Assembly (NCBI RefSeq): GCF_024213665.1
Contig: NZ_JANAVP010000018.1
Span: 1-64,000 of the forward strand
Reading direction: 5' to 3'
Origin: Streptomyces sp. A3M-1-3
GTDB lineage: Bacteria; Actinomycetota; Actinomycetes; Streptomycetales; Streptomycetaceae
Length of the DNA stretch: 64,000 bases
The position numbers and the translations under genes are program-made. The notes under the pieces were generated by a model. It worked only from the letters and a program-made list of their open reading frames with translations. It was not told where the DNA came from and did not search any database. This document shows, piece after piece, positions 18,030 through 27,300 of this stretch (within the stretch, counting starts at the first letter, position 1; each line of letters starts with the position of its first letter).

Positions 18030-18325
18030 GCCGAGATCTGCTATTGGGCCCCTTATTCACTCTGCGGAACCAAGGCTGTGCGGAAAGTGTTCAAATCGCT
18101 AAAAACCATGACACATGCCAATGGCCCATCCGCGACCCGTCCGCAACGTCCCCCTCACCCGTACAAGACGCAGCAGAAGACGACCTTGTTGCGATCCGGC
18201 CACCGAAGCGATCCGGATCACAGTCCGGTCACGAGACCACAATGGCGTTTACGGGTTCGGTTGCTGCGCACCTCTCCTGGCCGCCGCCTGCACAAACCTT
18301 TCTCCGAGTGGAGTAACCGGATGAG

Positions 18326-18339
18326 GTGAAAGATTTCAC
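18326..18339. promoter_or_regulatory. Palindrome GTGAAAGATTTCAC in the whiB / cysteine dioxygenase intergenic region
   Basis: A 14-bp perfect inverted repeat (6-bp arms, GA centre) lies about 210 bp before the dioxygenase start, followed by TTGACA at 18357-18362. It is the most obvious operator-like site in the 620-bp gap 17928-18551, which otherwise holds the whiB promoter and no convincing gene. Confidence 0.4.
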
Positions 18340-18551
18340 TCCAACCGGACATTGAGTTGACAGCGGCGGAAGGAGTCCGGTCTCCTTTACTTCATGCCAG
18401 CGACCGCAGCGCTCTCCCGGACCCCCATGCGTGGGTTCCGCAGCGCTGTCCAGGCGCGCTGTTGCTGTTCCAGCTGTTGATGCCCCGCGCTCCAGCTCAT
18501 CTCTTCATCTCTGCGACACCCCAGCACTTCTGCCGAGGAACCCCCGCACCC

Positions 18552-19052
18552 ATGAACAGCGACAGCGACCTCTCGATCGCCGGCGACATCCTCGCCGTAC
18601 AGCACCTTCTCCGGCCTGCCCCCGAGCACCCGGCCACCGTCGCCGAGTTCGCCGGGCTGGCCCGCTCCATCGCCGCCGACCGTGCGCAGTGGGAGCACCT
18701 CGTCGAGTACGACGCCTCCTCCCGCTGGTACCACCGGCTGCGCACCGGCCCCGGTTACGAGGTCTGGCTGCTGAGCTGGGTCCCCGGCCAGGGCAGCGGA
18801 CTGCACGACCACGGCCGCTCCTGCGGCGTGCTCACCGTCCTCGACGGCGAGCTGACCGAGCGCACCGAGCGCGCTCAGCGGTCCCTCGGCGCGGGCGCGC
18901 AGCGGGTCTTCGCCCCGGGCTACGTCCACGAGGTCGTCAACGACTCGCTCGAGCCGGCCGTGAGCCTGCACGTCTACTACCCGGGCCTGACCGAGATGCC
19001 CATGCACTCGGCGCAGTGCTCCCCGACGGCCCAGGACATCGTCCCCGCCTGA
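18552..19052 (+). CDS. Cysteine dioxygenase type I family (cupin)
   Basis: 166 residues. It is a small cupin with metal-ligand motif GSGLHDHGRSCGVLTVLDGEL (HxH) and second-motif His in RVFAPGYVHEVVNDS, preceded by RWYHRLRTGPGYEVWLLSWVPGQ. This pattern is typical of bacterial cysteine dioxygenases, which oxidise L-cysteine to cysteine sulfinate with Fe(II). ATG 18552 (MNSDSDLSIAGDILAV) is chosen because homology starts there; the frame extends to 18357 without a good start. It ends 13 bp before cofD and may be co-transcribed with it. Confidence 0.85.
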   Translation: MNSDSDLSIAGDILAVQHLLRPAPEHPATVAEFAGLARSIAADRAQWEHLVEYDASSRWYHRLRTGPGYEVWLLSWVPGQGSGLHDHGRSCGVLTVLDGELTERTERAQRSLGAGAQRVFAPGYVHEVVNDSLEPAVSLHVYYPGLTEMPMHSAQCSPTAQDIVPA

Positions 19053-19065
19053 CACACTGCTGCCC

Positions 19066-20022
19066 ATGCGCATTGTGGTTCTGGCCGGCGGCATCGGCGG
19101 CGCCCGTTTCCTCCGCGGCCTGAAGGCGGCCGCTCCCGAAGCGGACATCACCGTCATCGGCAACACCGGAGACGACATCCATCTGTTCGGGCTGAAGGTC
19201 TGTCCCGACCTCGACACCGTGATGTACACCCTCGGCGGTGGCATCAACGAGGAACAGGGCTGGGGGCGTACGGACGAGAGCTTCCGGGTCAAGGACGAAC
19301 TCGCGGCGTACGGCGTCGGCCCCGAGTGGTTCGGCCTCGGCGACCGCGACTTCGCCACCCATATCGTCCGTACGCAGATGCTCGGCGCGGGCTTTCCGCT
19401 GAGCGCGGTCACCGAAGCACTCTGCGCCCGCTGGAAGCCCGGCGTCCGGCTGCTGCCCATGTCCGACGACCGGATCGAGACGCATGTGGCCGTCACGGTG
19501 GACGGCGAGCGCAAGGCGATCCACTTCCAGGAGTACTGGGTCAAGCTGCGGGCCTCCGTCGAGGCGCACGCGATCGTCCCGGTCGGCGCGGACCAGGCCA
19601 AGCCGGCACCCGGCGTGCTGGAGGCCATCGCGGAGGCGGACGTCATCCTCTTCCCGCCGTCCAATCCCGTCGTCAGCGTGGGCACCATCCTCGCCGTCCC
19701 CGGCATCCGCGAGGCCATCGCCGAGGCCGGGGTCCCGGTCGTCGGCCTCTCCCCCCTCGTCGGCGGCGCGCCCGTGCGCGGGATGGCGGACAAGGTGCTG
19801 GCAGCGGTCGGGGTCGAGGCGACGGCCGCGGCGGTCGCGCAGCACTACGGCTCCGGGCTGCTCGACGGCTGGCTCGTCGACACGGTGGACGCCGGGTCGG
19901 TGGACGAGGTCGAGTCGGCCGGTATCCGCTGCCGTGCCGTACCGCTGATGATGACCGACCTCGACGCCACGGCGGCGATGGCCCGCGAGGCGCTGGCGCT
20001 CGCTGAGGAGGTACGGGCGTGA
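19066..20022 (+). CDS. cofD: 2-phospho-L-lactate (phosphoenolpyruvate) transferase of coenzyme F420 biosynthesis
   Basis: 318 residues (FbiA/CofD). It transfers the phospho-lactyl/enolpyruvyl moiety to the deazaflavin Fo, giving F420-0 or its dehydro form. Signatures: MRIVVLAGGIGGARFLRGL at the N-terminus, NTGDDIHLFGLKVCPDLDTVMYTLGG, GDRDFATHIVRTQML, and FPPSNPVVSVGTILAVPGIREAI. Length is standard. The stop overlaps the cofE start by four bases (GTGA), so the two are translationally coupled. In mycobacteria the same pair follows whiB2 (Rv3261-Rv3262). Confidence 0.96.
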   Translation: MRIVVLAGGIGGARFLRGLKAAAPEADITVIGNTGDDIHLFGLKVCPDLDTVMYTLGGGINEEQGWGRTDESFRVKDELAAYGVGPEWFGLGDRDFATHIVRTQMLGAGFPLSAVTEALCARWKPGVRLLPMSDDRIETHVAVTVDGERKAIHFQEYWVKLRASVEAHAIVPVGADQAKPAPGVLEAIAEADVILFPPSNPVVSVGTILAVPGIREAIAEAGVPVVGLSPLVGGAPVRGMADKVLAAVGVEATAAAVAQHYGSGLLDGWLVDTVDAGSVDEVESAGIRCRAVPLMMTDLDATAAMAREALALAEEVRA

Positions 20023-21317
20023 GCTCGCCGTCCTTCCGGGTGTGGGCGCTGCCCGGGATCCCGGAGGTCCGGGCCGGCGACGATCTGGCCAAGCTGATCG
20101 CCGCCACGGAGCCCGGTCTCGTCGACGGCGATGTCCTGCTGGTCACCTCGAAGATCGTGTCGAAGGCGGAGGGCCGGATCGTCGAAACGGCCGACCGCGA
20201 GGCGGCCATAGACGCCGAGACGGTACGGGTGGTCGCCCGGCGCGGGCCCCTGCGCATCGTCGAGAACAGGCTCGGCCTGATCATGGCCGCGGCCGGTGTC
20301 GACGCGTCCAACACCCCTGCGGGCACCGTGCTGTTGCTGCCGCTCGACCCGGACGCCTCGGCCCGCGCGATCCGGGAGGGACTGCGGGACACGCTCGGCG
20401 TGGATGTCGGCGTCGTCGTCACGGACACCTTCGGCCGGCCCTGGCGCAACGGTCTGACCGATGTCGCCATCGGCGCCGCGGGCGTCCAGGTCCTCGACGA
20501 CCTGCGCGGCGGCACCGACGCGCACGGCAATCCGCTGAGCGCCACGGTGGTCGCGACCGCCGACGAACTGGCCGCCGCGGGCGACCTGGTGAAGGGCAAG
20601 ACGGGCGGCCTGCCGGTCGCGGTGGTCCGCGGTCTGCCCCATCTCGTGGCGGACGTAACGGACGGAGCCAGCGCGATGGTCCGGTCCGCCGCGGACGACA
20701 TGTTCCGGCTCGGCACGTCGGAAGCGGTGCGCGAGGCACTGACCCTGCGGCGCACCGTGCGGGAGTTCACGGACGAGCCGGTGGACCCGGGCGCGGTGCG
20801 CCGCGCGGTCGCGGCCGCGGTCACGGCCCCGGCGCCGCACCACACGACGCCCTGGCGTTTCGTACTGCTGGAGTCGGCGGGGTCCCGTACCCGGCTGCTC
20901 GACGCGATGCGGGACGCGTGGATCGCGGACCTGCGCGGCGACGGTTTCACCGAGGAGTCGATCGCGAAGCGGGTGCGACGCGGCGATGTGCTGCGCCGGG
21001 CGCCCTACCTGGTCGTCCCGTGCCTGGTGATGGACGGCTCGCACACGTACGGGGACTCGCGGCGCGACTGCGCCGAGCGCGAGATGTTCGTGGTCGCGGC
21101 CGGCGCGGGCGTGCAGAACTTCCTGGTGGCACTGGCGGGCGAACGCCTCGGCTCCGCGTGGGTCTCGTCCACGATGTTCTGCCGCGATGTCGTACGCGAG
21201 GCCCTGGACCTCCCGGCCGGCTGGGACCCGATGGGAGCGGTGGCGGTGGGCCACGCGGCGGCCCCGCCGAAGGACCGGCCGGGCCGGGACGCGGAGGACT
21301 TCATCGCGGTGCGGTGA
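20019..21317 (+). CDS. cofE: Coenzyme F420:L-glutamate ligase, bifunctional FbiB type
   Basis: 432 residues with two domains. Residues 1-245 are the CofE-type gamma-glutamyl ligase (LLVTSKIVSKAEGRIV, GVVVTDTFGRPWRNGLTDVAIGAAG). Residues 250-432 are an FMN nitroreductase-like domain (RRTVREFTDEPVDPGAVRRAV, AGAGVQNFLVALAGERLGSAWVSS). The fused C-terminal domain is the actinobacterial FbiB type that also reduces dehydro-F420-0 and helps elongate the polyglutamate tail. It starts GTG 20019 within the cofD stop. It is the last backbone gene before the toxin island; 78 bp later the relic toxin begins on the other strand. Confidence 0.95.
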   Translation: MSSPSFRVWALPGIPEVRAGDDLAKLIAATEPGLVDGDVLLVTSKIVSKAEGRIVETADREAAIDAETVRVVARRGPLRIVENRLGLIMAAAGVDASNTPAGTVLLLPLDPDASARAIREGLRDTLGVDVGVVVTDTFGRPWRNGLTDVAIGAAGVQVLDDLRGGTDAHGNPLSATVVATADELAAAGDLVKGKTGGLPVAVVRGLPHLVADVTDGASAMVRSAADDMFRLGTSEAVREALTLRRTVREFTDEPVDPGAVRRAVAAAVTAPAPHHTTPWRFVLLESAGSRTRLLDAMRDAWIADLRGDGFTEESIAKRVRRGDVLRRAPYLVVPCLVMDGSHTYGDSRRDCAEREMFVVAAGAGVQNFLVALAGERLGSAWVSSTMFCRDVVREALDLPAGWDPMGAVAVGHAAAPPKDRPGRDAEDFIAVR

Positions 21318-21394
21318 GAACGACCGCTTCCCGCCCCTCCGCTCCGAGCACGTCAGGCAGGACTTCGACTTCTACTCCCCCTGATCAAACGGCT

Positions 21395-21760
21395 TCACTT
21401 TGGGTCGTCACGAAGCCGCGGGCTACGCCAGAAGTTCCCTCTCCACCAGTACAGCGCCTCTCTGTCCTGAGGCCAAGGAGCCTCCTTGACGCCAGGCTCC
21501 TCAAAGTGGTCCCGATCGAGATCGATTGGCCTCCAATCGGGATCGCGAGAATAGCTCTCGCTAGTAGATTCAATTTTGGGAAGCCGCTCTATACTACTGT
21601 CCGTGTGCCCATTCACGAACTCCACGAACTCGTCCAGCGTGTAATCACTGCCGTGGAAATCTTCCCCACCAAGTTTGTCGCCAGGCTTTCCACCAACGGC
21701 CGTTCGGCAGTCCGGCCCACTGTTGTGAACGAGTACCGGCGTAGCTCCCGCCAGCACATA
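21395..21760 (-). pseudogene. Orphan polymorphic-toxin tip: end of HINT domain plus unidentified toxin domain
   Basis: The minus-strand frame reads YVLAGATPVLVHNSGPDC, matching the last residues of the HINT domain of the RHS protein at 24.3 kb (YVLAGETPVLVHNSNC). About 110 further residues follow (DYTLDEFVEFVNGHTDSS, RDPDWRPIDLDRDHFEEPG, ALYWWRGNFWRSPRLRDDPK) and a TGA. This is a displaced C-terminal toxin module. Its 5' side is interrupted by the IS630-type element at the TAT codon of HTYYVLAG, and beyond that by an IS3-type remnant. It has no start, export signal or adjacent immunity gene. GC is visibly lower than in flanking genes. I do not recognise the toxin family. Confidence 0.7.
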
Positions 21761-22865
21761 TTGATCCGAAACGGTTCGGGTTCTGGGTCGTTGTGGTGGT
21801 GTGAGTGATCTGGTGGGGGACGCGCGGCATCTGTCGCCGTCAGCGCAGGAAGCGTTACGGCTGCGGGCGGTGGCCGCGCTGGTGGAGGGCCGGGGCCGCG
21901 AGGAGGTCGCGGCGGTGTTCAGGGTCTCACTGAAGGCGGTGGACGGCTGGTGGGCGAAGTGGCTGGCCGGAGGCCGTGACGCTCTGACCGCCCGGCCGCG
22001 GGGCAAACGCGTGGGTGAGCATCAGGTGCTGTCCGAGGCCGAGCAGGCAGCCCTGCGCCAGGCGGTGCTCGATCACCGCCCTTGCGATCTGGGGCTTTCG
22101 GGGCAGTTGTGGACGCGCGGCCAGGTTGGTGCTCTGATCGCGAAGCTGTACCGGGTCCGCCTGACCGACCCCGGGGTCGGCAAGTACCTGAAGCGGTGGG
22201 GGCTGTCCTTCCAGCGCCCTGACAAGCGGGCCGTGGAACAGGACCCGGAAGCGGTGCGCGAGTGGCTGGAGGAGACCTGGCCGGCGATCCGGGCGAAGGC
22301 GAAGGCCGAGGGCGGCGAGGTGCTCTTCGCCGACCAGGTCGGGATCCGCTCCGACCAGGTCACCGGCCGCACCTGGGGCGAGAAGGGACGCACCCCCATC
22401 GTGCGCCGCACGGGAAACCGGTTCTCCGTGAACGCGATGTCCGCGATCAGCACCAAGGGCCGCATGCACTTCATGGTCTTCACCGAAACCTTCGACGCGA
22501 CCGTGATGTGCCGCTTCCTGGAACGGCTTGCGGTCACTTCAAGCACAAGATCCATCTCGTAGTCGACGGGCACTCCGCACACCGCTCGAAGACGGTCCGC
22601 ACCTGGCTCGCCGGCCACACCGAGGAGATCGAGCTGCACTTCCTGCCGCCGTACTCGCCCGAGCTCAACCCCGACGAGCTCGTCAACGCCGACCTCAAGC
22701 ACAGCCTGCCCAAAGGCCACCGGGCCCGTAACCAGGCCGAACTCGCCACGGAGACCCGCCGGTTCTTCCGCCGACGGCAACGCCAGCCCCACATCGTCCG
22801 CGGCTACTTCCACGGCCCCCACGTCCGCTACACCCTCGAAGAGAACCCTTTGAGTTTCTGATCAA
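21761..22865 (+). mobile_element. IS630-family insertion sequence with TA target duplication
   Basis: The termini are related inverted repeats: TTGATCCGAAAC...GGGTTCT at the left and, read inward from the right, TTGATCAGAAAC...GGGTTCT. The element is 1105 bp and is flanked by TA on both sides (21759-21760 and 22866-22867), the signature target of IS630/Tc1. Removing it together with one TA restores CACACGTACTATGTGCTGG, the HTYYVL part of a HINT domain. Confidence 0.9.
21801..22861 (+). pseudogene. IS630-family transposase, frameshifted
   Basis: The first frame (21801-22562) encodes a helix-turn-helix N-terminus (LRAVAALVEGRGREEVAAVFRVSLKAVDGWWAKW) and the first catalytic Asp (EVLFADQVGIRSDQVTGR). 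The second frame (to 22861) continues HFKHKIHLVVDGHSAHRSKTVRTW (second Asp) and LPPYSPELNPDELVNADLKH (final acidic residue). The frames join near 22530, where about one base appears missing. All three DDE positions are present, so only the frameshift breaks it; some IS630 elements use programmed frameshifting, so inactivity is not certain. Confidence 0.85.
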
Positions 22866-22867
22866 TA

Positions 22868-23783
22868 GTACGTGTGCTACGCGACCCCTCTCTATCTGCG
22901 TATTCGCAGATCAGCGGCGGTTTTTGGTTCCGCTGGTGTCCGTGGTTGTGCGGGGGAATCCGTGGTTGTTGCCGTCGCTACTGCCGTCAGGGGTACGGGG
23001 CGCGCGGTCGTGCTGCCGCTGGCGCAGTGTCGGTGCAGGGGAGGTCCGTGAGCGGGCGGTTCGCCTGGTCCTGGAGACCCGCGACCAACTCCTGCGCCAG
23101 GGCCACCAGGTCGCCCGCTGCACCGTGGAGCGGCTGATGAAGGCCGAGGGCCTGTCCGGCGCGGTGCGCGGCAAGAAGGTCGTCACCACCGTGTCCGACA
23201 AGAGCGTCGAGCGGGCCCCCGACCGGCTGAACCGCCGGTTCCTGGCCGGCGCCCCGAACCGGATCTGGGTCACCGACTTCACCTACGTGCAGACCTGGGC
23301 CGGGACCGTGTACGTCGCCTTCGCGGTCGACACGTTCTCGCGCCGGATCGTGGGCTGGGCCGCGTCGACCAACAAGCGCACCCAGTTCGTCCTGGACGCC
23401 CTCGACAGGGCCTGTGGCAGCGCGACCGCACTGGCACCTCCGTCCAGCCGGGCGAGCTGATCCACCACAGTGACGCGGGATCGCAGTACACCAGCTTCCG
23501 CCTCGCCGCCCACCTGGCCGCCGAGGACATCGCGGCCTCGGTCGGCGACGCCTTGGACAACGCCCTGATGGAGTCGACGATCGGCCTGTATAAAACAGAG
23601 TTGATAAACCGTCAGGGACCCTGGCGGACTCTCGCCGATGTCGAACTCGCCACCGCCGAGTGGGTGGACTGGTACAACCACACCCGGCTCCACGGTGAGC
23701 TCGGCCACATCCCCCCGGTCGAACACGAAGCAGCCTACTACCTCCAGAACCCCCCAAACACGCAGGTCACAGCCACAATCTAG
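22868..23783 (+). mobile_element. IS3-family element remnant (internally deleted and frameshifted)
   Basis: A piece of OrfA (EVRERAVRLVLE, about 23040) is joined directly to the middle of OrfB (HQVARCTVERLMKAEGLSGAVRG). The integrase core follows: RIWVTDFTYVQTWAGTVYVAFAVDTFSRRIVGWA with two of the DDE acidic residues. Near 23410 the frame shifts by loss of about one base. The remainder (SQYTSFRLAAHLAA, DNALMESTIGLYKTELI with the last Glu, then WVDWYNHTRLHGELGHIPP) reads in another frame up to the TAG at 23783. Exact ends are not clear; the left boundary lies within about 15 bp of 22868. It is not functional. Confidence 0.8.
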
Positions 23784-23822
23784 AGTCTCGAACGAATTCG
23801 GAGCGGTTCATCAAGACCCCAT

Positions 23823-23854
23823 GAAGACCCGCCAGCACCGTCTGGCGGGGCTTC
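23823..23854 (-). terminator. Terminator after the immunity gene
   Basis: CCCGCCAG (23828-23835), a 6-nt loop and CTGGCGGG (23842-23849), extended by GAAG/CTTC. It starts 20 bp beyond the immunity gene stop and closes the toxin-immunity unit. Confidence 0.85.
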
Positions 23855-23873
23855 AGATTTGCGAGTTGAACGA

Positions 23874-24359
23874 CTACGGACCTTGGTTCCCACCCAGGAA
23901 GTCACGAACTGCCGAGACGCTGGTCCGCCATTCAGAGATGGAATTTCCGTCTTCATCGACAGTGAGTCGTGACCTAACGGAAGACCACGGCTCAAGCGGG
24001 TCGAAATCCCTCTCCAGCTCATCCAGGAAGATGATCGAGTTCTGGATAATTACATCTTCCCCTCGCCTATAAAGGGGCCAGCAGAAGATGAAATTACTCG
24101 CTTCCGGATTGGTGATCGACGCAATGAGACAGGAGTCTCTTTCCTCCCCATCGAAAATCACCTGAATCGAATCGCGCCAACTACGTTCATACTCATCGAT
24201 GCTCCAGTAGGAGAGATCCATGTAGAACGACTCGGCGAAGTCGCCAACAGTGATTCTGCCAGTTGCCCCCGCTTCTTGATGGAGCAAGGCAGCCGGGGGT
24301 CGATCCGATGCAACCTCGATAGAGAAGGCGTCAGTTCTTGAGGTAGTTGAGATCTGCAT
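23874..24359 (-). CDS. Immunity protein of the RHS toxin, CdiI-like
   Basis: 161 residues. After a short N-terminus comes FSIEVASDRPPAALLHQEAG, then ITVGDFAESFYMDLSYWSIDEYERSWRDSIQ, SCLIASITNPEASNFIFCWPLYRRGEDVIIQNSIIFLDEL and VDEDGNSISEWRTSVSAVRDFLGG. This layout resembles the CdiI immunity proteins that I recall pairing with EC869-type/Ntox21 toxins; the assignment is from memory. It begins (ATG 24359 or 24362) inside the last 30 bases of the toxin gene and is followed by a terminator, the standard toxin-immunity geometry. GC content is lower than the genome, as for horizontally exchanged cassettes. It is cytoplasmic, with no signal peptide. Confidence 0.8.
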   Translation of the reverse strand: MQISTTSRTDAFSIEVASDRPPAALLHQEAGATGRITVGDFAESFYMDLSYWSIDEYERSWRDSIQVIFDGEERDSCLIASITNPEASNFIFCWPLYRRGEDVIIQNSIIFLDELERDFDPLEPWSSVRSRLTVDEDGNSISEWRTSVSAVRDFLGGNQGP

Positions 24360-27300
24360 CATAGGTGCCAATCCTGTCGCCTCGACGGCTGAATACTTTC
24401 CAGCCCCCAGACACGTTGTGCCCATCGACATCGGGAGTGATGTAGTTCTTGCCGTTGAAAAATACGTCCTGCCCGTGCGAGTTGAACGGCGCCTTTTGGG
24501 GAGCAATTCTCCTGCCGTACCCCAGGGCTCCCGCCCGATCCTTTAGCGTACCCGCGTAAAGCTCTCGGTTCTGCGCACTGCGCGCGGCCACCGAATCAGG
24601 ATGATACGGGTCACCCTTCAATGCGGGAGAAGAGGTGTAGCCCTCAGGGAGATCACAGTTGCTGTTGTGAACCAGGACCGGAGTCTCGCCCGCCAGCACA
24701 TAGTACGTGTGGATGTTGCTGACCGTCAGGTTGTAGACGGCTGCCTTCTGAGTCCAGCGTTCGACTGCGGTGATCTGGACAAGCGTTCCTGCACTGGTGC
24801 GGAGCCACTGGCCCGAGATGAGGTCCGTGGCGTCGAGCCACTCGCCGAGTTCCGGGACCCAGAACGGGTGGCCCTCCGTCGCCGTTACCTTCGCAGTCGC
24901 TTTGCCGCGGTCGCCATCCGTGTCAATCGAGACGCGGACGAGGTTCTTCTGGCCCTCACTCTCATGAACGGCCGTTACTTTCTCGATCCGCGTCTTTCCG
25001 GTGTCCGGATCGGTCGCCACGACCTTGTCGCCCGGCTTGATCTCCTCAATGCGCGTCGTTGAACCGTCCGCCATGAGAACAAGGGCGCCCGCGGTGAAGC
25101 TGTTGCCGCATGTCTCGGCGACCTTGCCAACCACCTTGAAGCCCTTGAGGACCTTGGCCCACGGGAGGTCCAGCGCGGCTGCGCCGCAGCTCGACATCTT
25201 TCCTTGGCCGAGGCATCCCTTCCAGGCCTCGATGTCCGGAGCGACGACGCCGACGATGACCGCCGTCACCACCTTGTCGAAGGCGCTCTGTTCGTAGGAC
25301 ACCAGGCCCATCGCCTCTGAGGACTGGCAGAACGCGCTTCCCTGATCCGACGGCTTGTGGCACTTTCCTTGCGCCCACCGCTTGAGTCGCTCCTCGGCGC
25401 TGTCGAACTGCGCGTATTGCACGGCCAGTTCCTGTGCCGTCGGCACCTGTATGTTCTCGATCCAGACGCGCCCGTCCGCGGTCTGAGTGACCGTGACGTT
25501 CGGCTGCTGGGGAGAGGGGGTGGGGCTGGGGGTGCTGCTGACGTCGTAGATCTTGTCGCCGTCGCGGTCGTAGCACCCCTCGGTGGTGCACCCGGGGCCG
25601 TTGTCCGGGGTCCACACCGTGCCGGGGTCCGAGCCGCAGCCGTCGCAGAACAGGCCTGACGGGTCGGACGAGCTGGTGGGGTTGTTGTTGCTGTAGGCGT
25701 AGCCGTTCATCTGGAGCGGATCCGCGATGTCGATGATCGGGTCCACGGAGATGAAGCGACCGGCTGCTTGGTCGTACTCGCGAGCGCCGATGTGCGTGAG
25801 GCCCGAGGGGTCGTCGATGCCGTTGCCGAGGTACGAGCGCTTGTTGGGCCAGCTCGCCGGCTTGGTGCCGCGGACGTCGCCGTAGGGCTTGAACGCGCGG
25901 CGCAACACCGGCTGGCCCGACGTCTGTTCCACCGTGGTGGTGGCCGTACCGAGGTGGTCGGTGAGCAGCACGGTCAGCTTGTGGCCCGTGGTCGCGCCAT
26001 TGGACGCCGAGCGGATGACCGTGGGGGCGCCGTCCTGGGTGTAGGCGCGGGTGGCCTGCTTGATCTGGCCCGCGGCCGTGGTCAGTTCGGTCTCACCCAG
26101 GTAGAGCACGCTGCCCGAAGGGGAGTTCTCCAGGACGCGGTTGCCTTCGGCGTCGTAGACGTACTTCGTCGTGACACCGTCGTCGGTGATCGTGTCGAGC
26201 TTGTTCTCCCTGGTCCACTTCAGGTTCTGGGTGGTGTTCGGCAGGTCGCGCAGCTTTGTGTTGCCCGCCGTGTCGTACTCGTAGACGCTGCCGCTGCCGG
26301 CCGGTGTGGACGAAACATAGGCGAGCGCGTGCGGCTGCGTCTTGTAGGACGGCAGGGCGCCGTTGGCCGGCACCGTGGTTCCGTAGCCGTAGGTGAGTTT
26401 GATGTCCTTCGTCGCATCGGCGGGGTTGTGCTTGACCAGCCCCTTGCGGTTGCCGATGACGTCGAAGGTGTAGCTGTCCCAGTAGCCCGTCGAGCCGCCC
26501 GAGACGGTTCCGGAGGCCGGAGCCGCTCCGTTCAGTGAGCTGGTCAGCGCGGCGTCCGGGGTCTCGGTGTCCGAGACGGTGTCCGGTGCGTTGGCGATGG
26601 GCCCGCGCGACGGCGCTCCGTCCGTGCGGTTGCCCCAGGCCGTACCGTCCGCGCTCTTGCAGCCGACGCCCGCCTTCGTCGGCGTGATGTTCGACGTCCA
26701 GGCGTGGACGAGCTCGTTCATCGCGTCGTAGGTGTAGCACTGGTTGTCCCAGGTGGACACAGCGCCGTCGGTGAGCCTGCGTGCCTGCGAGGTGATGTTC
26801 CCCGCGAGGTCGTACGAGTAGTAGTCGTCGTTGATCCGGTGCGAGTTGGCGGTCTCGCGGTCCACGACTGTGCGCTGCAGCTGCCCCGTGTGCTCGTTGA
26901 CGAAGTTGGTCGTCCACACGCGGTAGGGCTGCGGCCCGCTCACCGTACGCAGCGGCTCGCCGTACGCCGAGTACGTTGCATCCGTGGTGTACCAGCTGGC
27001 TCCGGAGGTGGACTCGGGCAGCCCGTCCCCGTTGTAGCGGGTGATGACCTTCTCGGCGGCCAGCCCGCCCTTGGCCGGCAGCGTCGTCGTCAGCGGCTTG
27101 CCGGTCGGCGTGTAGGTGTGCGTGTAGGTGTAGGTGCCCGAGACGCCGGTCGTCATGGCGTTCGCGGGGATCACCGTCTGGCTGCCGGTCGGCCGGTAGC
27201 CCGTGTCGTACCCGGTGACCCGGTTGATGTAGTCGCCGCTCGCGTCGTGGCGGATCGAGGCGACGGGCAGGCCCGCGGCACCCGGCAGGGTGTCGTAGGT

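Noticed and set aside
18357..18551. Longer N-terminus for the cysteine dioxygenase
   Set aside because: The upstream part has no homology and contains a promoter-like TTGACA; the family start is at 18552.
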